Source: Aurelia coerulea (taxonomy: Eukaryota > Cnidaria > Scyphozoa > Semaeostomeae > Ulmaridae). Taken from it: a DNA stretch of 64,000 nt. Position 1 is the first letter of the stretch. Each line of letters begins with the position of its first letter. Under the pieces are notes generated by a model. The model was given only the letters and a program-made list of their open reading frames with translations. It searched no databases and was not told the origin of the DNA. This document shows, one piece after another, positions 12,609 to 23,900 of the stretch. Where the stretch lies: NCBI GenBank assembly GCA_039566865.1, contig CM076953.1, positions 6,696,001 to 6,760,000 of the forward strand, read 5' to 3'. The translations under genes were made by a program, and so were the position numbers.

Positions 12609-14325
12609 TATGGGTGTTGAGAGTACCCTGTTACCCGTGACACTCTCCATACAAGAACAGACACAGCAAAGCAAAAGTCGAGTTTTCGTTACTGTGATTC
12701 ACAAAAAAGTTGTACTAGACTACTCAAAGACAACTAAGAAAAGTAAATTTACAAAGAAAACAAGACACGATACTGTCAAAGTTGTAGGGAAAGTAAAATA
12801 AATGTCTACCTCCGTTCGTATGATTCGAACGTTTTTTCAGGATACACAACGACTCAAATTTCTTGCTACTCTTAAGACATTAAAAGATCCCAAAGCGTGA
12901 AATATTACCTTGTTAATATTTTCATGAACACAATTAGATTTGATTGCGGAGGCAGAATTCATACTTATTTCTTCTGCACCAATCATTAACCCTTCCTAAC
13001 TCTCTATAGCCTTGAGTGTATGATCGATTTTGTAATTAAATTGCCTAGCCAATGCTCTGATAAAGGCTATATCAAACCAATAATATTTACCCCTTGTTGT
13101 AACTGCAACGAAACATTTTTGGGATCAAAACAAGATCGAAAAGTACTTTCACGAGCCGATTCTAACCGCAGCAGATATCCAAAGAGTCGTAGTTAAGTTG
13201 GAAAGCAATAGGAATCTAAACAAATCATTCTCGAAATACGTAGCTGCAAAGGGTAATAAAATTTCATTGCCATAGATATCCTCATAGCAGGGTTATCAGA
13301 AAAAATCTACCAGGGGGGCCCACCAAAATAGGTCTAGACAGACTTCAGACAAGACAACCATGCGATCAACTGTCAATAGACATCATTTACTTGAGATTCC
13401 TTACTGATAATTACCTAATTTTTGGACTTGTACTTTAACTCGCATCTTCCCTTGCAAAATTCATCCTTATGGGGGGGGGGGGCAGATAACTGCTCGTGAA
13501 TGGTAGTGAGTAACCATCCCCTCCCCCTCTAACGTTGGCAGACTATTCTTCTGAGCTGCACTCACTTAACGTCGTTAACAGCTAGTTTTAGATTACATTT
13601 TCTGACGGATCAATGGAAAAATCATATAACTTATGAATGCTATGCAAGATACATATGCAATTATTGCTACAACCATAAAGTCCAACAATTGGTCTTCTTC
13701 AAACAACAAGTATTATTGAAATTATCTCCAGCATAGCAAAGCCCCAAACCTTGCCATGAATCAAATATCCCACTTTAGCAGATTCCCCCAGACAGAGAAA
13801 AATTCGTATCGTAACGATGTTTTCCAGGGATAAGATTGTCTTACGGAAAGGTGAAGCGACTCAAAAACTAGCAACCAATTCAACTTCCAGTCGGAATCAC
13901 TTTTGCAAACAATTAAGTTTTGCGAGAGGAACATTAAGCCTTGTGGGAAAAGGCTTCAAGATCAATAGCTATCTTAACTAAAACTAAATAATAAAGAGCA
14001 AAATGCAGACAAATCACAACTATCATCAACTTTCTCTGCCTGCTTCGAACCCTTGGATTCTTTAGCCATGGACTTCGACCTTGGAAACCTTAGAAGTTAT
14101 TGTGCCGAGAAGCGATTTCTGCATGACAACTCTTTTCGAAGGAAGATCTTCTACGGCGTTTTGAAGGACCCTCAAACAATTGTCCTCTTCGAAATATTTG
14201 TCAAATCGAAAACTGTTCCTTTCTCCTACCGATATACAAACTTTTCTCATTCAGCTTCTAATGGCTTTGCTCATAGCTTTAATAATAAAAACATAAAGAA
14301 TTTTGGCGAGAAACATATGGACAAA
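12609..14325. other. SRRM1 3' flank with no recognised gene
   Basis: AT-rich unique-looking DNA with a run of 13 G near 13471. A 106-codon frame at 14053-14373 has no recognisable motif and overlaps the tandem duplication, so I did not call it. Confidence 0.5.
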
Positions 14326-14585
14326 CTTGAAGTTGATATTTTTAAAGAAGTTCTAAATGTCTGTTCTCTATGAAGACTGTCTCGCCTTTCCCAATGAAAA
14401 CTCAATTTGGATAAATTGTCTAAAAAATTTCTAATGCATTGATACGAAACTTTGCTTGAAGTTGATATTTTTAAAGAAGTTCTAAATGTCTGTTCTCTAT
14501 GAAGACTATCTTGCCTTTCCCAATGAAAACTCAATTTGGATAAATTGTCTAAAAAATTTCTAATGCATTGATACGAAACTTTGCT
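14326..14585. repeat. Tandem duplication, 2 x about 130 bp
   Basis: Two nearly identical copies starting CTTGAAGTTGATATTTTTAA at 14326 and 14455. They lie just downstream of the SRRM1 stop codon (14808), possibly in its 3' UTR. Confidence 0.9.
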
Positions 14586-14807
14586 TCGTCAGTTGCGATA
14601 AACTGTGATTGACGAGGTCATCTGATACCGGAAAAAGGTAAAATATTTACCAAAAACTAGCAATGTTAGACCTTAATTGTCAGACAGGAAAAGTCATTGG
14701 TCTGCCTTCAAAGTAACTGCAAACCATGGTTTGTTCAACGTATTCGACGTCGTCTTCATTGTATTGACGAAACGAAACGTGCCAATCAGCGACAAAGATT
14801 GTTCCTT

Positions 14808-14936
14808 CTAATCGGAAGATGACACCGAGGATCGCTTTTGATGTCGTTGCATGGATTGCAATGCTTTTTCGCGCAGTTTCCTTTCCAACTCAGCACTTTC
14901 TTCTTCGCTTCCACTTGCGTCAGAGTCGTCGTCATC
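14808..14936 (-). CDS. SRRM1: SRRM1 exon 14, conserved C-terminus and stop
   Basis: Forty-two codons and TAG. The acidic start DDDDSDASGSEEE is followed by LERKLREKALQSM, the conserved last block of SRRM1 (LERHLREKALRSM in vertebrates). Acceptor TTCCATCAG. It fixes the end of the coding region. Confidence 0.95.
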   Translation of the reverse strand, partial: DDDDSDASGSEEESAELERKLREKALQSMQRHQKRSSVSSSD

Positions 14937-17900
14937 CTGATGGAAGAATTGGAAGCAATGTAGCTAATATGACTTCATCACATGGCAAAAGGTTCAGGGA
15001 GATAATACACTGAATCAAATACAGTACTGTCCCGCATATAAGAAACAAATCTTCAATTTCAGCCAGAACAGTCAGGCGGAGTGGGTTCGATACCCGGTAG
15101 GACCCCACCACTAGAGCGTCATGACAAGGGGTCACGGACTCGATCAGGTCTGCTCTATTCCTGCGATCCTAGCGCTTGGCGCTGAAAAACGCAACTGCAC
15201 CTTCACCTTCACCTTCACCTTGGTTCTCTGGAAACTGTTTCGAAATCTGTGAAATTTGCATGTTTCGCCGCCAAATGATCTTAAAGCATGCTTCAAAATT
15301 GCAAGAGATTATGAGATTGTAAAGGAAGATCAGTTATATAATCAAATAATGTGCGGAGCAAGCAACCAACTTCTATGGCAGGCGATTATTGCCGAACAAA
15401 TGAACGATCAAATAAGAAAGACTGGTAAGTTGTTTCAACCAGAAAGGCCCAACGAGCAATTCAATTTCTGCTCATTAGGTGAGTAAAGGCTGATCTTAAT
15501 CTTGCGAATCCTCCAAGCAAAATGAACATTTCGATAAGTTCATTCTGACCGACAGGCTTCGCTAAGTACTCCCGACATATGTATTTATAACTCTTATACT
15601 AAGGAGGGACAGTTGCCAATCCAAGAAGTCTAGCATAAGGCCAATGGCAGACCACAGGGAAACGCTGATCAATTTCCTTTGTATTACAGCAAAAACCCGC
15701 ATATTAGAGCCTACACTTTCAAACCAAGCTGTTTGTGTTCTTATGTAATGGATAACATTCGTGAAATCAGGTTGCAGGTTCTTAAATTAGATTCTTAAAT
15801 TTTGTCAAACAAGTACTTTGCAATGATGTTTTCTTGTCTTTTGTCTTTGAAATACCTTTGTTTAAATTCAAAATACTGGGGCAGAGGATGGAAAGCTAGC
15901 ATTGTGGTAGAATCAGATTTTTTAGGGCTATTAGATGACTGAGGAGCAATTTTGATTTTTATATTTTACACAATAATCAAGTTAATGCCTTGGATTTGTC
16001 ACAGCTGAAATGCAGATCTATGTATTTATTCTTGAACACTAGAGCCTATGAGAGACCTCAGGGTGAATAGGTGCTCATGCAAAGCGATCAAGTTAATGCC
16101 TTGGATTGTCACAGCTGAAATGCAGATCTATGTATTTATTCTTGAACACTAGAGCCTATGAGAGACCTCAGGGTGAATAGGTGCTCATGCAAAGCGGTAG
16201 ATATCGAAGATTTTAGGCTGAATGAAGGTTCTTATATGCGGGTTGCTACTGTACACAAGAAAGTTTGAAATTGGCGTTAGAAGGATCGCAAACAGTGGAT
16301 TAAAAAAGTTTTCTTAACAGTTTCCAAGTGTCAAGGTATACTGTCCTTAGCTATTGTAACTTGCTGCTAACTTTACAGTTGAACATGGCAAGTTGCCAAG
16401 TTGGCAAGTCTCTAAGGTACCCGAATATCCATTGCAAAAATGACGGAATCGATTTTAGCCAGAAATTCCAAAACAAAAGATACATAGTTGCACCGTTGCA
16501 TTTTTGACATGTTCTTCATTCTTCGCAATTTTTATCGTCAATCCTCAAATATTTAACAATATTTGAATTTTGTCTAAAACAGGGGGTGCCATCTCCTCGA
16601 TTAGTTTATCTATTGAGAGGATCCTTCCTTAAAAGAGTTTGATTAAAGAAAGTAGACAAACCTCAGAATCTTTCTTCTTATCCTTATGCTTCTTATGTTT
16701 CCTTTTCTTATGTTTCGATGATGATGATGCATGAGAATGCGCTTTCTTATGTTTTCGGTGCTTCTTTTTCTTCTTACCCCCTGTGTCTCCATCACTTTCC
16801 TGTATGACAAGAATTATGATTTAAAGGCACACTGTCACGGCTGAGATTGGCTAGTCGTAATGTTGAAATCATTAACAAAAACCTGGCCTTTGAATGATTA
16901 TCAAGCCGTTATATATTCTTGGATCATACTTTGTTTCGAGAATGAATGGAGTCAGATCGTTATCGTCTTCATGAAATTCAATGTACAGCGTAATTACTGA
17001 AGCTTGCCTAATGCTATTCTTTTTCATTGTCTTATTCACCCAATCAGCGCCACGACAGGCAGCGCCACGACATTTGGATTAAATCTTTCATAATATGTTA
17101 ACAACATTTCATTTAACTTTAAGGATGTCATTTTCTGCTTATAAAATTTGCAAAGAAAAATTATCAAGGTTTTAAAAACGGTCAGAGAAGATAGAGCCGA
17201 TGGGGAAACAATGCACAGTCAACTTCTCGAGTACAGGAAATATATTTTAAAGGACATAACCTAAAAGCCTTTTACAAATGCCTTCTCTTTAGTCGCATAG
17301 AGCCCAGAATGTGGGTTGTTAGTTCATATGTGACACTGCAATACATAGTATCAATAACAGCTAAGACGATGATCATGAACATTATTACGAAAATTTTCGT
17401 ACAAAGCAGACAAAATATCTTGTTTGACCGAACTGAAGCCGTAAGAATTGTTCTTTGGAAGATATCTGAAGTATAAGGGGAAAACGAATGACTACTGCCT
17501 ACTCACATTGAAATGTAAATAATTCTTAGCGAGCTGAGCTGCAGCTTAAGTGCTTTAAGATACTTACCAAATTGTAGTAATTACCGTAAAAGCTCTATTA
17601 AGCCCTCGGGGGCTATTTAATTATGGACACTTTTTCAGTCTATTTTACACCACATTTTGCGGTTCAAACATACAATTTTACAAGTTAAATACATGACTTC
17701 GACAAAGTTTGATCTCAAAACACATCAAAATTAACATGCAAACTTATTTAGCTCAATAAATGGAGAATCTTTGGTAACCTCTGGAATTTGATATAAGTGG
17801 GAGGGGGGGGGGGGGCTTAATAGAGATTTTGCGGTGAATATGCAAACAAATACAATATTTTTGGCAAGTTAATAGTAAATAAAAATTGTTTCAACCAGAA

Positions 17901-20900
17901 AGGCCCAACGAGCAATAAACATTTTGCTCATAAGGTGAGTAAAGGCTGACTTTGTATAGCGAATCCTCCAAGCAAAATGAACATTTGACTAGTTCACCCT
18001 GACCGACAGGTTTCGCAGTAAAACAGTTGAAACAATACCAGCGTATCAACGTGTAAAAATGGAAATACATCATTTTAAAGAAATAGTGGCATTTAGTGAA
18101 TTTCATACCTATGTTCGATTATTTTTAAAAAGTGGCCTGGGCTAGTTAGCCAGTTTTTGTCTGGGTCGTTATGGATTCACATTCTATCAGGCGAAAGAGA
18201 AAAATCCTATAAAACGACTGAATGGAATTGAAATAAACATACCAGCTAATTTGATACGAACTACTACTTTATTGCATTTACAGATTTTATTTTTACCAAT
18301 CATCTTTGCACGTAATTTTTTAGATCACAACACAGCAACGTCGTTTCTCCCGATATCCGCTGCTAAACGATATTGGGTCTAGCTTTGAAAAGATCGATAA
18401 ACCGATCGTGTAAGGTTAAGTAAACATCTTTCATACCTCACTACTTTGATCATCAACATCCATATCTTTATCATCATCATCATCATCTTCGTATTTGTCT
18501 CCTTTCCTCGTAGCCGATTTCTCCGGTGACTTCTTCTTCGCTTTTCGCTTCTTTCTATCGTCTTCACTCGGTGGTTCTTCGCTTTCCGAGGCCTCTGACT
18601 CGCTTTCCTCTTGACGTTTCGATGCCTTTTTCTTTGACTTGGCGACTAGCGAAGTTTCTCGCTCGGGCTTTCGTTTCTTCTTCTCCGGAGAGGCAGTCGG
18701 TCTCTTTTCCCGCCTTTCAACCGAGGAGTCAGAGCCTTCCGATTCATCCCGAGCAGCACGATGCTCTTTCTTCACTTTCACAGGTGACTCGTGCCTTTTC
18801 GATGGGCGACCATGTCGTTCTTTTGCTTTTTTCTCTTGTTTATCCGACTCCGACGGGTCCCTCTTTCGTTTCTTGCGAGATGGCTCGGGACTTGCCGATT
18901 CTTCTCGTTGTTTTTCTTTCGATTTCTTGTCTCGTTTCTTCCTTTCTTCTTTTTTCTGTAAGTTGGAGGAGATGTTACGTTATTGTGTGGGTCCGCAAAA
19001 AATTCCAATATTGGCAAGTATTGCAATTATTTATCAGTTTTCTTCAAATTGATGCGTTTTGTGCAGCTAACTTAGCCACATGTCCTTTTGAAATACGGCA
19101 AAACATACAACACAAAAAACATCAACTTGCTAGTTACTTCTGTTAGACATTTGCATCTTACCGGACCGGCTTCCTTTCTTGGTTATTTGCAATATGTACA
19201 GGCCCGGCTATTTCCCTAAAATTTAAAAACCAGTCCATTTCAGACAACAAACCAACCATCCTGCAAACAGCCCCGCAAGTTCTAGATGTTGTCAAGTCCG
19301 TCTCACTTCAGAGATAACGCAAAACTACTAACACAAGACTCTTCGATAGCTCTGATGGGCGTAAAAGATTTGTGCAAAGTTAAAAGCTTGCATTTGCAAA
19401 GCGCAAGAAAATCTAAATATATCCCATTCAAATATTCTTTTGGGCATCTTCTGAAAACGGTAGAGTTGGTAGAGGCTAAAATCCCATTCTTTTGGTGCCA
19501 TTCTACCGAAAACGGTAGACTTCGCAGACTTCAGATCATTTTTTATGAAAGCCCATTCTTTTGGTCATTCTGTTTTCGGTAGACTTCCGAGAGATTTTTG
19601 ACGTATTCTTTTGGGCTCTACTGAAAACGGTAGACTTCCGAGGCCTCGGAAACCTTCTGCACCTGAAGCTGGTAGACTTCCGAGAGATCGCAAAGAGCCT
19701 TGTTTCATGAATGAAAAAGTTTACAAAACATTCGAAAATATAATGAAGTATTGTAAATTCTTTTCTTCTGGGATTTGACAAAACAAAAAGTACAATGCAT
19801 TGCAATGGCCTCAATTCACTCAGCCGAACGGAACATAACATTCGAACTCTCAAACTTTGAGAATTCTCATTCTTTTGGGATTTTTCTCTGCGAAGTCTGC
19901 CAACTCTACCGTTTTCAGAATGTGTATTCTTTTGGCATTTTTCTCTGCGAAGTCTACCAACTCTACCGTTTTCAGAATGCGCATTCTTTTGGTAACTGAC
20001 ATCTTTCTCTGCGAAGTCTACCGTTTTCAGAAGACTTCGCAGACTTCAGATGCTCAAAAGAATACGCCCTTAATGTTATTCTACTTTTTGTATTCAAAGC
20101 GCACGGTGTGTGATCACTGTGACCACTTGACTTGAAATAGATATAAACAAACCTTAGCCGATTAGGCGTATTGCTTTACTTTCATGGACATTTTGCCCGA
20201 CATTTAAGGACAGTTTTTGCTCACATTTTCAAGGCAATTAATTACCAGGGGTCAGAATAAGCTTCAGGGGGATATGGTGGTACAATGTTCGAAATTCAAT
20301 AAATGTGGGGGGGGGATATCTATTTGGTACTTGCGAGTAATGATGAGACCGACTTTTATACCTCTTCTTTTCGATGATGGTGGCGATGTTTTTTCTTATG
20401 TTTATCATCACTTTCTGATCCAGATTCCTCAGCTGAAGATCCTTGCCTTTTCTTCTCCCGTTTCTTCTTCTTCGATTTCTTGGCGTCATCCTCTGATTCA
20501 CTGTTTCCTTCACTCTCTGATCGAGCAGGCGATCTTTTCCTCACTGTCACTATACGCTTCCCGGACTTCTTCTCAGCCTGAACAACGATTCCTTCCTTTT
20601 CGCTCTCGTCATCTGATTCTGAAGACGGACTAGGTGATCGCTTTCTCTTACGGGACCTATCCTTCTTCTTTGATTTCTCCCCAGCTCGTTTCCTCTTCTC
20701 GTCTTTATGTCGCCTCTTTTTCGTGTCAACCTCGGATTCGGATGATGAGCTTGACTCATCTGAGTTGCCACCTCTTCGTTTTCCTTTGCCCTGCAACAAA
20801 TATACAAAATTATTAACCACTCCATATAGGTCTAAAGGGGGCCCACTTTATAAGAGTAATGGTGCGAGTCCCTATTGAGCAAGTGATATCAGCAAATCAA

Positions 20901-23900
20901 GGAACGCAGGGAAACAAGAGACGAAAAGTCATAAGTCTACCGGGTGTCCCAAAATGATGTATTATTGCTTGATTGCTTACATGTTCATAACCGATGAACC
21001 AATTTTCAAAAACTGATAAAACCACAACCAACATCTTAAAATACACTTTAGCCTTTAGGCAATCAAATAAAACAAAGTGTTTGAAAATCAGTTCATTGGT
21101 TATGGACAAGCAAGCAATCAAACAATAATACATCATTTTGGGACACCCGGTAGTCATCAATATCAATTTGGACTTGTCGCTCATCGGTACTATTTTCATC
21201 GGTTTAGCAAAAGCCTTTTCATTTTGTTATCCTGTTCAACAAATATTAAACTATTTGTCTGTCCTTACACTATTGATAACAACTATCATCAGGTTGCTCT
21301 TTGTTTGCTGCTACCCGAAGGTAGGGCAGTTCTAAAATACCGTAAAAGCTCTATTAACCCCCTTCTCTATAAATACCCCTCTCTAATAAGCCCCTCTCAT
21401 CTGAGCCAAAATTTCATATAAGCCCCCCCCTCTATCAAGCACCCCACTTAATATCAAATTCCAGAGGCTACAAAAGATTTTCAATTTATTTAGCTAAACA
21501 AGTTTGCATGTTGATTTTGATATGATTTGGGATAAAAATGCGTCGAATTTACGTATTTGATTCGTAAAATGTCATGTTGAATCGGCCAAATATGGGGTAA
21601 AAGAACTCAAAGCTATAATATATATCCTGGTCACTTGACTTTATGAATAAGCCCCCCTCTAATTGCCCCCCCTGGAGTGTCCGAAATTAAATAAGACCCC
21701 AGGGGGCTTGATAGAGCTTTTACAGTATGGTAAAAGCATCTCATGCAAAAGAACACATCTATATCACATTGGGGGCAAATCATTCTCACAGGGGCACACA
21801 TCTTCACCATTGCCGCTGGCAGTCCATCTGCTCTTACCACAGAGCAATTATTGGAGACTGGTCAATTCTGAGCGTTTTTCGGAAAATAATAGCATATGAT
21901 CACAGTGGCTGTATTTGCAATACTTTCTAAGTAAGAAACTACGACTCCAAGCAAACTATTTGGTATCAAATAAAAAGAAAACTTCGTTCGTTCAACTGTA
22001 AATTCTAAACTCTGTTCTAAACTCTTGTAAATTCTAAAACAAATTCTGTGCTGTAAATTAGCATCATGTACTCTCGAGTACCGAATAAACAGGGGGCGAG
22101 AATAAGTGGGGGGGGGGGAGTTGGAAATGGTTCGATATAATAATAATAATCGGGGGGGGGGGATCGGGGGGAGCTAAAAAATTGAGGAATAGTCGTTTTC
22201 TTAGTTAAAGACGTATCTTTTTAGATTTGTTTGAAATTAGCACGTATCTTTTTTATACTTACTCAAAAATAATGTTCACTATCATTTCAATTTTTCAAGA
22301 ATCAATGACGGAGGGGGGGGGGGTTGGAATTATTCGGTACTCCAGAGTATGTGGAAATTTACCATATGTGAAAGTAGTAGTAACCAGGACTGTTTAATTT
22401 CAATGACACTAAAAGCTGGAAAAGATCCTGATTTTGAAACAGGAGGGCTTGAATAGAGCTTCTGTGGAAAGAACATTTCTCATTCATTCATTCATTCATT
22501 CATTCATTCATTCATTCATTCATTCATTCATTCATCCTTGGTGTTTACACTTCAGCATTCGTTGCTTACAAGGGACACAATGAAAACCATTTCATTGTTA
22601 AACACTTTAATGAAAATACTGTCAATCAAGGAAAACTTGCTGCTCAAAACTTGAAACAGTAGGACTTACCCCCTTGCGCGGCGGGGAAGGAGCGGGTAGC
22701 CAATCCTCACTTGGAGAGCGCCTTCTTCTCGGAGGTGACGGTCTCCTAGGCATACGCCTTGGTGATGGACTGTAATCCCTTCTCCTTCTCATGGGTGACT
22801 GACGCCTAGGCGGTGTCGGTGATCGGCGCCTTGGTGATGGAGACCGACGTCTTACTATGCGTCTTGGCGGTGATTCTGATGGCGAACGATATCGTCTTTG
22901 GCGTGGTGGCGAGTCCCTTCTGAAGCGACGTTGCGGTGATTTTGGTGGCGGAGATCTCCTTCTTTGGCGGCGGTCTGGTGACGCATTATAGAATGGTGAG
23001 CGATTTCTGGGGCCCTTAGGCGAGGCGCGACGACGACGAGGGGATGCTGATCTTGATTTTCTGTCTCTTGATCCTGATCTGCGTCCCTCCTTCCTAGATC
23101 CAGCATCTGCAGATTTGGGTTCCTCCTTGGCTTCTTTGACGGGGGACACACTGCTTGAACTAGATCTAAAATAATACAAATTCAAATTTGTTAAATATAT
23201 AAAAGTAACTGGACATCTAATTGTTGCGATACTAAAGCCCTGGAGAAACGAATAAACGTCTTATTCGGAAAGCAAATCTCTGATGCCTAACACTGCACAC
23301 GGTACAAGCTTTATTAAGCCTCCCTCTCAAATGAGTCCCTCCCCTCTGAGCTAAAATTTTAAATAAACCCCCTCTCTATTAAGCCCTCTCCCACTTATAA
23401 CAAGTTCCAGAGGCTACCAAAGATTTCCCATGTATTTAGCTGAGCAAGTTTGCATGCTAATTTTGATATGGTTTGGGATAAAACTATGTCAAACTTGTGA
23501 ATTTAACTCGTAAAATACTATGTTAAATCCTCAAAACTGAAAAACTGAAGAGCCATAATTTTTTTTCCTTGTCATTTGATTTTGTGAATAAGCCCTTTTA
23601 AGCCCCCTCTGGAGTGCCTTAATAGAATTGAAACAACTTAACAGAGAACATATCCATTTTGAGCTGATTTCAAATTGGTACGGATTTGCCTTGCGTACAA
23701 AGGAGAAGGCTTTGATCCTATATATTTGGATCTGCTATCCGTGTTAATTGGCTCCGCTGAAAGGCGTGCCCGTTAGGCACCGATCAATTTGGCTCCAGTA
23801 TCAACGCAAAGTTCCGGACCCAAATGGGAACGGATGGAAATTTGCTATTGCGCATTGGTTCTCGCATAATCATAAGAAGAAAATTACGTATGTTTCAAAG

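Larger units (their letters stand above)
15022..16253. mobile_element. Possible 1.2-kb element enclosing snoRNA copy A
   Basis: Inverted ends: TACTGTCCCGCATATAAGAA on the left and TTCTTATATGCGGG then TTGCTACTGTA on the right. A related AACCCGCATATTAGAGCCTA sits inside at about 15692. The borders are imperfect. Confidence 0.4.

Noticed and set aside
14053..14373. 106-codon open frame on the plus strand
   Set aside because: No recognisable motif, no splice context, and its end lies in a tandem duplication.
15256..15486. 76-codon plus-strand frame
   Set aside because: Its 3' half overlaps snoRNA copy A on the opposite strand and it has no protein similarity I can recognise.
18526..19146. 206-codon plus-strand frame (and the overlapping 18639-19052 frame)
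   Set aside because: It is the antisense shadow of SRRM1 exon 12; the minus strand gives the conserved charged protein with good splice sites.
20354..20362. Translation stop V-TAA as the end of SRRM1 exon 11 product
   Set aside because: GAG/GTATAA works as a donor and the next three exons continue the family protein to its conserved C-terminus; the stop would be used only if the intron is retained.
20217..20633. 138-codon plus-strand frame
   Set aside because: Antisense shadow of SRRM1 exon 11.
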